A stretch of 64,000 nucleotides of DNA from assembly GCA_019426215.1 (NCBI GenBank), contig CM033399.1, positions 33,179,022-33,243,021 of the forward strand, read 5' to 3'. Under the pieces are notes generated by a model. The model was not told the DNA's origin. It made no database searches and saw only the letters and a list, made by a program, of their open reading frames with translations. Shown here piece after piece: positions 35,601 through 45,021 of the stretch. Each line of letters starts with the position of its first letter. Position 1 is the first letter of the stretch. The translations under genes and the position numbers were made by a program. This DNA comes from Buddleja alternifolia. Lineage: Eukaryota; Streptophyta; Magnoliopsida; Lamiales; Scrophulariaceae.

Positions 35601-37339
35601 GCCCCTCAATTTTGAAAAATTATTTTTTTACCTTACAAAATTTTTTATATTTGAATTTGATTCCCTTCAAGATCGAAAAATATCACGTTTTCCCCTTTTA
35701 CTTTGAGTTCACCCCCCAAAACTCAAAATTCAGACTGTAACAAAAGAGTTATAAAAGTATAAATTATGTCAAAAGTTGTAATTGAACATAATTGCTTATT
35801 ATATTTTCCCTCATAAATATAGTGTACCGTACCGCGGGGGCAAGCCCCCCGCATCCCCCTCAACAAATTGTATAACTATATCACAACATTCTCATCCTCC
35901 CGGATAAAATTTCTGGTGCCCCCACTGAACAAAAAATCTAGATCCACCACTGCTAATAGTAATAATATTCGTCTCCCATATTATGTGAGAAGTTCTGGTT
36001 TTAAATTCAGACTGCCATAAATTGTGGCTCTTTCATCTTTTATGAGATTAATACTTGGTGGCTCACCACACAAAGTGTTAAAGCACAATAAAATATCTAT
36101 ATTTTTTATTGGACCCCCACATGTTTTAACGCTATATGTGGTGGATATTTTTTGAAAGTTGGACTCTCGGGAGCCACCAAGTATCACCCCTTTATGGAGG
36201 TAAATTAAGTCTTCATGGCTTCTCGATTATGAATTATCAACCCGAATTTGTCGTAGTGGAGGTAAATTAAGTCTTCATGGCTTCACGATTATGAATTATC
36301 AACCTGAATTTGTCAGACTAAATATTTAGGTGTCCACTCCGTCTTGAATTAAAAGAAGTGTTTAGTCCAAATAAATCTAAAATAAGACGGCACATCACAT
36401 TACTATGAAATAAAAATAATTGAATAACATTCTAAAGCTTATTCACACATGGAACCTGAAATACGTTAAGAACGGCGGCCGGAAACTGTATCTGAAAGCA
36501 AAGCCCTCGCCGGTTTCCATGTCGATTTTCGGGTGCGCCGTCATCATCATAAACGGCTCACCAAAACATTCATGGCGGCCTAAAGTGTTTATATCTCCAT
36601 CAGACGTTAATTTTATCCCGTAAGGAAGATCAGATTCTTCCAGAGCGAATAATTTTCCGCCAAAAAAAGCTAAGCTTGTGTTGGCGCGGCCGGCGCCGTG
36701 GCGGGGGTCGTATTGTCCGGCGAGGACGCGGCCTAATACCACGGTGCAGCGCGCCAGCGAAGCTACGACGCCGTTGAAGGCGGAGAAGACGTTGAGAATG
36801 ACCGGCGCGTCGTTATCACGCTCCAGCGTGTACTTATAAGTCTTGACGAAGCGGCTGCAGAATGTGGCTTTGCCGCCGGAGATGGTGACGGCGTGGAGCA
36901 TGCCGTCGCCGTCGAAGAGGTGGTAGGGCCCACGGGGGATGAACTGAGGGTTTGGGCCGTTGCGAATGTATGCGCCGTTTAACGACGGCGGAAGAGAGCC
37001 CTCGACGACGTCGCACGCGGTGGGGGGGAGCTCGCCGACGGGGGCGAAGTTGCCGGAGAGGACGTGGCTAGGGTCGATGGAGGGGCGGAGGGGGGGATCT
37101 ATGAAATTACATATGAAATTATCTAATGAGTTGAAGAAAATAGTAAGAAAAGATTGCTTTTTTATTTTTGTAATTTCTGAGGTTGAAGGGTTTTTCGGAG
37201 TGTTTGACGTTCTAAGCCTTTTTTGATGCAAAATTGATGTTGTGATCATAGATTTTTGATGATTTAATCTATCATATTTTTCATCAATTGTAAGAGATGA
37301 AATATTGAATTTAAGGAAAGAGGAAGAAAGGGTGTACAT
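32654..37339 (-). CDS. CCD4: Carotenoid cleavage dioxygenase 4, copy 2 (intact)
   Basis: CCD4 is a plastid (plastoglobule) non-haem Fe(II) dioxygenase that cleaves carotenoids into apocarotenoids. Exons are 37339-36456, 34885-34394 and 33014-32654, giving 578 residues with no internal stop; introns (1570 and 1379 bp) have GT/AG ends, each splitting an Arg codon. Residues 1-70 are rich in Ser/Thr/Lys, like a transit peptide. The conserved core starts at NGAYIRNGPNPQF and FDGDGMLHAV. The four iron ligands are about His269 (TAHPKID), His318 (FIHDFA), His383 (IIHAVNAWEE) and His566 (YGFHGIF). The start was chosen at the first Met of the open exon 1 frame, 45 bp after a TATA-like box. The gene lies 19 bp from a copia LTR, and both introns carry MITEs. 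Substrate is not readable from sequence; the group includes colour- and scent-related enzymes. Confidence 0.95.
34005..34255. mobile_element. MITE in intron 2 of CCD4 copy 2
   Basis: Inverted ends gggaaattatacacagacccc and the inverse of gggaaaattgcacacagaccc bound about 250 bp without coding sequence. Copy 3 has it at about 50903-51186; copy 1 lacks it. Confidence 0.75.
35475..35952. mobile_element. hAT-like MITE in intron 1 of CCD4 copy 2
   Basis: The left end (gacggccggatctacc) is near-inverse to the right end (gatccaccactg). The word ctaatagt flanks both sides (35467-35474 and 35953-35960), matching an 8-bp target duplication. A related copy is in copy 3 (about 52404-52880), and a truncated one starts at 40414. 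Confidence 0.65.
35955..36210 (+). mobile_element. Old SINE fragment interrupted by a MITE (CCD4 copy 2 intron 1)
   Basis: The bases from about 35972 (tcccatattatgtgagaagttctg, read in parts) match the body of the SINE in copy 1, with its B-box region decayed. At 36055-36186 it is interrupted by a hairpin MITE with ends atacttggtggctc and gagccaccaagtat. The SINE phrase cctttatggagg resumes afterwards. Copy 3 has the same arrangement at about 52895-53125. Confidence 0.55.
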
Positions 37340-37383
37340 TTTATTTTTATTTTCTTGTACAAATGAAACTTCTATAAATCATG

Positions 37384-37395
37384 CTATATATTTAA
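37384..37395 (-). promoter_or_regulatory. Putative TATA box of CCD4 copy 2
   Basis: Read on the minus strand the bases are ttaaatatatag, 45 bp before the ATG, which would leave a short 5' UTR. The same box is at 54250-54261 in copy 3. Based on position and composition only. Confidence 0.35.
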
Positions 37396-38304
37396 TAAAG
37401 AACGCAAAGATTTGGCTAATTTATATTTGATAATGAGTGAAGGGACAACAATCCCTCGGAGTACTATTAAATTTATATACGAATACTTCTTCGATTGAAA
37501 GTTTAGAACGCTTGGAACAATACAATTTATATCAACTTAAATGATATAGTAAGAATCATGATTCAAAGTTTCTTTTCTTTTCCACCGAAACGTCTGAAAA
37601 GTTTCTATTTTTCAACTTACGGAAAAGAAATCATCATGTAGTTCAAGAATTAAAATTTCGCTTCGATGATAAGTTTCGAGTTCTTAAATATAAGAAACGT
37701 CATAAAAAACTTGAAAAATACTAGAAACCAGATAAAAACTGCAAAAAAAGAAGTAAAGAAGGGTTGCTTCCTCTTTCACGAGCAAAAAACAATAGTTGTG
37801 TAAAATATTTATACGTGCACATCAATAATCGATCAAATTACACTAATAAATAAAGTGGTAATGTTTGATTCAAGTTTAACATTCATAGAACATATAACCG
37901 ATAAAAATTTTGTAACTTAAATTATGAAATAAAAAATTTTAAAAATATTGTAGTGAAAAAAATGAAAGGTGGTAATGTTTGATTCAAATTTAGCATTCAC
38001 AGAGCATATAATTGATAAAATTTTAATAACTTAAATTGTAAAATAAAAAATTCTAAAAGTGTTGTCGTGAAAATAATAAAAAGTTAATATGGATGATACC
38101 ATGGTTTCAAACTCATCTGCAAATTATATAAAAAAATTACTTTAATCGATAATACAATAATCTTCATCTTGAATCGCATGATAAAAAGTCATTCCTCGGT
38201 GAAATAAATATGTATTTGATTGTTAGATTTATTACTTTTCATTTCTTTTTCTTCTCCTTCTTCTTTTTTGTTTTTTTTTTTACTTACTTTTTTCCCAATA
38301 TTGA

Positions 38305-38549
38305 GAGATTTGAGAGCTCTGTTGTATTTGCGACAGAGCAAATCTTATCTTGCTTATTTCGACGATCCTCGATACAGAAGAAAGAGTTCAGGCATTACTA
38401 AATATGGGACTCTAGAAATGCATTCAATTGTCAAAAAAGAGGATTTGATTGAGTATCGAGGAGGCAAGGAATTTAGGCCAAAATACCAAATGAAAGTAGA
38501 TCGGTGTTTTTTCATTCCCGAGCCCAATAAGGAAAGGGGTAATTTCTAA
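38305..38549 (+). pseudogene. rpoC2: Nuclear plastid DNA: rpoC2 fragment
   Basis: About 80 codons read [53 protein letters not shown], matching the interior of the plastid RNA polymerase beta'' subunit. No plastid start, end or neighbouring rpoC1 is present, and the frame runs into unrelated codons at both sides. It is a transferred fragment with no expected function, and lies about 1 kb upstream of CCD4 copy 2. Confidence 0.8.
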
Positions 38550-38853
38550 CAAGGGTTTCGTGTTGTTGATTCCTAGGTGTAGTGCTTCTTGCCTTATGCT
38601 ATCTATTGGTACTAGTGGAGTAGGATTGCCCCATAATACAGAACCTCTAGGTGTAACCTTTCGCTCAATACTAGAATCTAAAATTGAAATATAGCATCTG
38701 AGGTTGCATTAATCGAGAATACACGATAGAAGGAACTGTTCTATTTCCAAACTTCACCTTCAACAAGCGTAGATTTTTTTCAAAATTTTTCCCGAATCAC
38801 GTGTCTTTCTCGTAAGACCGAAAGAAATGAAAAAATGAAATAACAAAAAAGAA
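38550..38853. other. Probable further plastid-derived segment
   Basis: This stretch links the rpoC2 and ycf3/ndhK pieces and has their base composition and conservation between the two duplicate copies. I cannot assign it to a particular plastid gene; the minus strand has a readable segment (RGSVLWGNPTPLVPI with one frame change). Confidence 0.35.
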
Positions 38854-39264
38854 TCAAATCACACCATCTCTGTAATAGGTAAATACCTCCTTTTCTCCTA
38901 AAGTCGTCAGAATTATTTGCAATTTGAAAAAGGTTTCAGTAGGGATCTTTGAAGTAGATCCCGGTTGATAGAGGAATCTTTGATCATAATTTCCAGTATT
39001 CAAGCTACGTCCAATATGAAACTTGTGATTGGTCGTAAAACAACGATTTGCTTGTTGAGACCTAATTCTATCGCAAATCTTTTTGAAAAGGAACCAAACT
39101 TTCAATGTTTCCATAATTTTTATAGAAATCTTTTTTAAATTCTCAATGTATTGGCGATAGAGTAAATTTTTTTTAAAAGAAATTAACAAAATCTTAATAT
39201 TTCCATGATTTTCATGTTCCATGGAAATAAACATGGAAACCATGGAAATATTGAGAGTTTTCAT
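38854..39264 (-). pseudogene. Nuclear plastid DNA: ndhK C-terminus joined to ycf3 fragment
   Basis: On the minus strand the middle of this frame reads [20 protein letters not shown] and [20 protein letters not shown], the C-terminal part of plastid NDH subunit K. It is joined directly to [15 protein letters not shown], an N-terminal piece of Ycf3, a photosystem I assembly factor. In plastomes these genes are several kb apart, so the segment is a rearranged insert. The upstream part ([10 protein letters not shown] and onward) comes from repeats of ccatggaaa-type words. It is duplicated at 55736-56140. Confidence 0.78.
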
Positions 39265-39539
39265 AGAAACATTGGAAACATTAAGAGTTTCCTAGGAAAC
39301 AATGTAATTTCAAAACTATATCACCCAACACCCACCCACCACACCATAAATATGTGATGCTAAGTACACCGGCTCAAATACTTGCGATCTGGCATAGTCT
39401 CACACGTGTATATTGTATGGGTCATGAAAAGTCACCCGTGCAATTATTAGTTGTACCATTTGTCAGAATCATGCAGTAATGCAATTTATTCACAAGTCAC
39501 GTCTCACTCTATGTACGATTATGTTTCATCCATGATGTA

Positions 39540-40130
39540 CAAATACAAATACAAAAATATGAATACGATACGATATATATACGAGATATGTAAGTTTTAA
39601 AATTGTAGGATACGATACGTCGGGAATACGATATATATATATATATATATTTGTATTTATATAAAGTTAAAAATTATAATCTATACGTGTTCTTACATAT
39701 TGGAGTTCTTTGAATCCACAATTAAATTTTACTTTATAAGGATTTCATGACAAACATAATTGCAAAAACTCAAATTTTTGTGTAATCCACTAAATGAGGT
39801 CACATAACAATTGCATACTTAAAAAATATGTTATTATAATAATTACTATATAAATAAATATTCTAATCAATAGTCATAAGCAATAAAATCATCCACAAAT
39901 TTGAGTATTAGTCAAACTAAATAATGAATATATATGAAAAACTTTAACAATCTTTGTTCATTAAAGGAAAATCATCATAAAAGATTACTTTGTTTTATTT
40001 TGACCATAAAAGTATTACATAATATTAAATAATACACAACCCGTATCAAATACTTCAATTTTTTGTATTAGAAACGTATCAAGTTCATACCCACCCCATA
40101 TCCAGGCCGCATCCACCCTATTTCCGAATT
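39540..40130. other. Gene-free, AT-rich linker
   Basis: No gene is visible. It has short repeats of gatacgatat near 39560-39650 and an AT run. The same sequence is at 56400-57000. Confidence 0.6.
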
Positions 40131-40413
40131 TTTGTAATTTTTTTCGTGAAGGGTTTTTCGGAGTGTTGAACGTTTTTTGATGCAAAATTTAAGGTGTTCT
40201 TGTGGAGGGAGTGATCGATTTTTCATCAATTTTGAGAGATGAAATACTGAATTTAAGGAAAGAGGAAGAAAGGGTGTACATTTTATTTTTATTGTTTTGG
40301 ACAAAGAAACTTCTATAAATCATGCGATATTTAATAAAGAACACAAAGATTTATTGGCTAATTTATATTTGGTAATGAGTGGAAGGACAACAATCCCTCG
40401 TAGTACTATCAAA
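40130..40413 (-). pseudogene. CCD4: CCD4 5'-end remnant (promoter plus start of exon 1)
   Basis: Nucleotides from gaagggtttttcggagtg to tccctcgtagtactatc match the first part of CCD4 exon 1 and its promoter (compare 37180-37470), including the start-codon surroundings (gaaagaggaagaaagggtgtac). Small deletions move the reading frame, so the translated frame (40068-40304) no longer resembles CCD4. The gene body is missing: to its left lies the block normally found 3' of a CCD4 gene (39418-39533). Confidence 0.75.
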
Positions 40414-40605
40414 ACCCAAAATTCTGGCTATTACAAAAGAGGTATAAAAGTATAAATTATGTCAAAAGTTGTAATTAAACCTAATTAGTTATTATATTTG
40501 CCCTCATAAATATACCGTACCGTACCGCGGAGGGCAAGTCCCCCGCACCCCCTCCGTAAAATACCTAGTGCCTCCACTGAGCCCAAGTTCTGAATCTGAC
40601 ACTGA
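40414..40605. mobile_element. Truncated hAT-like MITE
   Basis: Matches the right half of the intron-1 MITE of CCD4 copy 2 (ttatgtcaaaagttgtaatt; accgtaccgcgg). It begins exactly at the point where the large duplication ends. Confidence 0.6.
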
Positions 40606-40617
40606 GTGTGAACATGT

Positions 40618-40665
<48 letters not shown>

Positions 40666-40779
40666 TCAAGTGTGAACATGTGGTAAATATTCTACAATCA
40701 TCAAACTCAATAATGGAAGCAAATTCATATTTTCCCCATTTTCCCAACGTGGGACGTTACCAGTGGGGGGTTCTTTCGA

Positions 40780-41655
40780 TAATGCACCTGTGGTGCATAC
40801 GCACCAGGTACTAAACTTTAATTTTCTTCTCATTTGTTTTTTAATTTTTTTAAAAAAATTTCTTTTACTTCCTTTTCCATTTCTTTAGTCTTTTTCTTTT
40901 CTTTTCTCAGATTTTTTGTTTGAAAATTGAAGAAAATTTTTCCGTCTTCCTCATTTTTATTTGTATTAGCGTTGCGATTGGGTTCAAGCAAATTCATATT
41001 AATAATTCAATTCTTACATAGGTTAAGAATTATCCAAAACATAGGTTAAGAATTATCCAAAATCAAATGATTTATATCTTCAGATCAAGCGATTCGGTTA
41101 GATCGAGTTGGATTATATTTTACTTATACTTGTTAACAATTTAAATTATTTGATGTTTTTACCAAAAAGAAATATTGATAATAAAGTGTAAACTTACCTA
41201 ATATTATTCACAAGATCAAATAAATTGAGTTGTGAGTGAATAATATTCATCTATTTAATGTTTCGCTATCATTACATATCTAGTTTTATTTTAATCATCA
41301 AATAATTTGAGTTGTGAGCGTTTCTAATTAAAATATAATCCAATTTGACCTACACGAACCGCTTGATTTGAAGATATAATTATTTGGTGTCGGATTAATT
41401 TAAACTACTAATTATACATGTCGGGTCGGTTGAATTTATAATATTAAACTATCTGAATCCAACCTCATAAGCACACCAACTATTATAAATATAAATGAGC
41501 AATACACAATTTCTTAAACTTTTAAAACATAAAATTAAAAGAAAAAACACAAAATGAAAAAAGAGAAAAAAACAAAAACTCAAAAAAAATAAAAAATAAA
41601 AGAGGTGACACATGTTAAGAGCACATGGTGCGCATGGACCAGTGCATTATCGAGG
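40780..41655. mobile_element. TIR element, non-autonomous
   Basis: The ends tcgataatgcac (40778 onward) and gtgcattatcga (41643-41654) are inverted, with further inverted homology inside (tgcgcacca). The surrounding sequence on both sides repeats the phrase cccaacgtgggacgttacca. The interior is AT-rich with no coding region. Confidence 0.6.
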
Positions 41656-41675
41656 TAACCCGTACCAATGGGGCT

Positions 41676-41723
<48 letters not shown>

Positions 41724-41779
41724 CATTTTCCCAACGTGGGACGTTACCAGTGGGGCTACATACATATATATACAAATTT

Positions 41780-41854
41780 GCTTCCATTATTGAGTTTGAT
41801 GATTGTAGAACATGTGGTAAATATTCTACAATCATCAAACTCAATAATGGAAGC
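41780..41854. repeat. Perfect 31-bp inverted repeat with 13-base loop
   Basis: Arms 41780-41810 and 41824-41854 are exact inverse copies (gcttccattattgagtttga at the start of the left arm), separated by catgtggtaaata. The right arm and loop also occur singly at about 40679-40721. A transcript would form a strong hairpin. Confidence 0.9.
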
Positions 41855-41869
41855 TATTATGAATAATTA

Positions 41870-42148
41870 TTTGGGGATATCTATTTATCTCTCAATTTGT
41901 TGGCCACTCAACTTTAATCATTACTTGTAGTGTCTATTCATCTCTCAATTTGTTGGTCACTCAACTTTAATTAATATAGTTTATTCTTATTATAATGTAA
42001 TAAACCTTTGAAGTTATTGTTTTGTGCCTATAAATAGGCTATGACATTGTATTGTAAACACACACAAGAATATCAATAAAAGAGTTCTCTACTTAATTCT
42101 CTCATTTTATTCTCTCAATTTCATAAGATTTGAGTTTATTTCATAACA
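41870..42148 (+). repeat. 5' LTR of copia 2 (approximate left edge)
   Basis: It has a TATA box (cctataaataggc near 42027) and ends ataaca at 42148, next to cgttatcagcacga, the usual junction in this type of copia element. A 50-bp phrase (tctctcaatttgttgg) is duplicated inside it. Confidence 0.6.
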
Positions 42149-42539
42149 CGTTATCAGCACGATCCGTCTCAAGGTGTTAATCATTTTGAAATTTGGCTAA
42201 AGATATACATGGGGTACTCAACGTATGATGTAAAATCCATTGAGAGATTTTCGTGAGTTATTATGAGTTTGTAAAGAAAATTGATAGACAGGATTTTTAA
42301 AACAAAGCAAGAAGAAAAGGTAAAGAAAAGGTACGTATATTTCAATATTTAACAAAAATAGAAATATGCAATAATTCTCTTGATATTTGGAAAGAAGACA
42401 TATGTATATGTGCATATATTTGATTAGTATTATTCTTTTAAATAATCCTATCATGTTGAAAATATTTTAAGAAGTTGAATGATTGTTATGTTATTCATTT
42501 TATACTTTGATAATAGTATTATATTGATGAATCTTGAAA

Positions 42540-43201
42540 AAAATTTGACTTTGTGACTCTTGATATTACGAGGAAAAATTATTTTTCTTGGGCGTTAGAT
42601 GTTGAAATTCATCTTGATGCAAATAACTATACTACATTTCCTGAAGTGAATATGTTGAGCAATATATAAATTCATATATGCAAATAACTATACTCCATTC
42701 CCTAAAGTGAATGTGTTGAGCAATACATAATTATTTTAATCATGAGTCTCGTCCAACTAGTTCTGCTACATTCCCTGAAGTGAAAGTAGCAGCACATAAC
42801 TATTTTAATCATTAAAGAAATCATGGACGTGGATGTGGTCGTGGATATGGTTATGGAAATCGTGGTGGTTATTCAAAAAATACATCTTTCCACCAGAAGT
42901 GGAAAAATAATGAAGAGAAACATGAAAGTGGCCAAAATAGCAAATTTGTGAAAAAATTATATTATCGTTGTGGTAGTAAAGGTCATTGGTCATGTACCTG
43001 TCGTACATCAAAACATCTTGTTGACCTTTACCAAGAATCGCTAAAAAGTAAAGGAAAGAAGATAGAAACAAATTTTGCTTTTGAAGAAGGTGATTCTGAT
43101 CATAGCCATTTTGATGACACTCATTTAGATGTTACTGATTTCTTTGATGATCCTAATGGAAAAATTGATCACTTGATTGGAGATGGAAGTGTTCAAAAAT
43201 A
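42540..43201 (+). pseudogene. Copia 2 gag remnant
   Basis: The start near 42545 reads FSWALDVEIHLDANNYTTF-like sense split over frames. An internal duplication of about 60 bp (caaataactatactacattt) and a deletion follow. From 42822 it gives HGRGCGRGYGYGNRGG and a zinc knuckle YRCGSKGHWSCTC, whose first Cys is Tyr. It closes with an acidic tail to the stop at 43201. Confidence 0.72.
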
Positions 43202-43353
43202 AATTTGTTAAGTTTTAATTCTAGTACTTTATAAATAAATATTTAAGCATGTTGTTTTCTTTTTAAGAAAGAATTTATTCATAAGATTATCGTTTCTTAT
43301 ATTAAATACTATTGTTTGATATAGATTTATTTCTTTTTATGTTTCAATAAAGA

Positions 43354-45021
43354 ATGAGTATTTACTCGATCAGCAACAACATCAATAATGAAAATATATG
43401 TCTCGCTGATAGTACAACAACTCACACCATCCTCAAAAATAAAAAATACTTCTTTTATTTAGTAATGCAAGAAGCTAATGTTAGTACTATATCGGGTAGT
43501 GCAAAATTAATTGAAGGCTCCGGCAGAGCTAATATATTGTTACGCGGAGGAACACAATTTTATATTGATGAAGCCTTATATTTTACTAAGTCTCAAAGAA
43601 ATTTACTAAGCTTCAAAGATATCCGCCGAAATGGATATCATATTGAGACAACAAGTGATGGCAATATTGAGTATCTTTACATCACTAATACAATATCTGG
43701 TAACAAATGTATATTGGAAAAGTTGCCAACATTGTCCTCCGGTTTGTACTACACGCATATATCTACTATTGAAACATATATTATCGTAAACCAGAAGTTT
43801 ACAAATCAAAATAAGTTTGTTGTTTGGCATGACCGGTTGGGCCATCCCGGATCAATTATGATACGAAAGATAATTGAGAATTCATGTGGTCATCCATTGA
43901 AGAGCCAGCAGATTCTTCAATCGAATGATTTCTCATGTGCTGCTTGTTCACAAGGAAAGTTGATTATTCAACCATCAACAACAAAAGTAGGAAGTGAATC
44001 TCTTACGTTTTTGGAACGTATTCAAGGTGATATTTGTGGACCAATACACCCGTCGTGTGGACCATTTAGATATTTTATGGTTTTAATTGATGCATCAACA
44101 AGGTGGTCACATGTATCTTTGTTATCAACTCGCAATCTGGCGTTTGCGAGATTGCTTGCTCAATTGATTAGAATGCAAGCACATTTTCCTGATTATCCAA
44201 TTAAGAAGATACGCCTTGATAATGCGGGTGAATTTACTTCCAAAACGTTCAATGACTATAGTATGTCTATTGGAATTGATGTTGAATATCCTGTAGCACA
44301 TGTTCATACACAAAACGGTCTAGCAGAATCGTTTATTAAGCGTCTGCAATTAATTGCAAGACCTTTGCTTATAAGATCAAAACTTCCTATTTCTTGTTGG
44401 GGACATGCTATTTTGCATGCAGCAGCACTTATTCGCATAAGGCCAACAAGTTATCATAAGTTCTCCCCATTACATTTGGTTTTTGGTCAGGAACCAAATA
44501 TTTCCCATCTAAGAATTTTTGGATGTGCGGTATATGTTCCAATTGCTCCACCACAATGCACTAAGATGGGTCCTCAAAGGAAATTGGGAATATATGTTGG
44601 ATTCGAGTCTCCATCGATAATAAAGTATCTAGAGCCATTGACTGGAGATTTATTTACGGCTCGATTTGCTGATTGTCATTTTGATGAATCAGATTTCCCA
44701 ACATTAGGGGGAGAAAATAAGCAGCTGGAAAAGAAAATTAGTTGGAATGAATTATCTTTATCTCATCTTGATCCTCGAACAAAACAAAATGAATTGGAAG
44801 TTCAAAAGATAATTCACTTGCAAGGTTTAGCTAACCAACTGCCAGACGCATTTACTGACCTAAAAAAAGTGACTAAGTCACATGTACCAGCTGTTAATGC
44901 TCCAGTAAGAATTGTTGTCCCTGAAGGTCAAAGTAATGAGTCTACTGCATGCCTGAAGCGTGGTAGACCTATCGGTTCCAAAGATAGTCATCCTCGAAAA
45001 AGAAAAGGAGCTAAGAATTAA
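43354..45021 (+). CDS. Copia 2 protease-integrase (open frame)
   Basis: This 555-codon frame is the N-terminal half of a copia pol polyprotein, needed for processing and integration. In order: aspartic protease with active-site LADSTTTH near residue 18, GAG-pre-integrase with WHDRLGHPG near 155 and SCAACSQGK near 195 (the HHCC zinc site), integrase core with GDICGPI near 225, RLDNAGEF near 288 and NGLAESF near 323 (the D, D, E residues), then the C-terminal integrase region (FGCAVYVP, KLGIYVGF). It ends with a stop at 45019-45021 that interrupts the link to RT, so the whole polyprotein is not continuous. The gag start Met is not here; the first Met of the frame was taken. Confidence 0.88.
   Translation: MSIYSISNNINNENICLADSTTTHTILKNKKYFFYLVMQEANVSTISGSAKLIEGSGRANILLRGGTQFYIDEALYFTKSQRNLLSFKDIRRNGYHIETTSDGNIEYLYITNTISGNKCILEKLPTLSSGLYYTHISTIETYIIVNQKFTNQNKFVVWHDRLGHPGSIMIRKIIENSCGHPLKSQQILQSNDFSCAACSQGKLIIQPSTTKVGSESLTFLERIQGDICGPIHPSCGPFRYFMVLIDASTRWSHVSLLSTRNLAFARLLAQLIRMQAHFPDYPIKKIRLDNAGEFTSKTFNDYSMSIGIDVEYPVAHVHTQNGLAESFIKRLQLIARPLLIRSKLPISCWGHAILHAAALIRIRPTSYHKFSPLHLVFGQEPNISHLRIFGCAVYVPIAPPQCTKMGPQRKLGIYVGFESPSIIKYLEPLTGDLFTARFADCHFDESDFPTLGGENKQLEKKISWNELSLSHLDPRTKQNELEVQKIIHLQGLANQLPDAFTDLKKVTKSHVPAVNAPVRIVVPEGQSNESTACLKRGRPIGSKDSHPRKRKGAKN

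Larger units (their letters stand above)
30050..40413. repeat. Large duplicated block, left copy
   Basis: Shared with 46957-57282 at near identity. It covers the RT and RNase H end and the 3' LTR of copia 1, CCD4 copy 2, plastid DNA and the CCD4 5' remnant. The coordinate offset is 16,907 at the left end and 16,869 at the right, the difference coming from small indels. Confidence 0.92.

Noticed and set aside
38220..38549. Functional rpoC2-like gene
   Set aside because: Only about 80 of more than 1,300 codons are present, in a nuclear transposon-rich setting and duplicated with it.
40068..40304. New 78-codon gene
   Set aside because: The DNA aligns to the start of CCD4 exon 1 and its promoter in another frame; it is a remnant.
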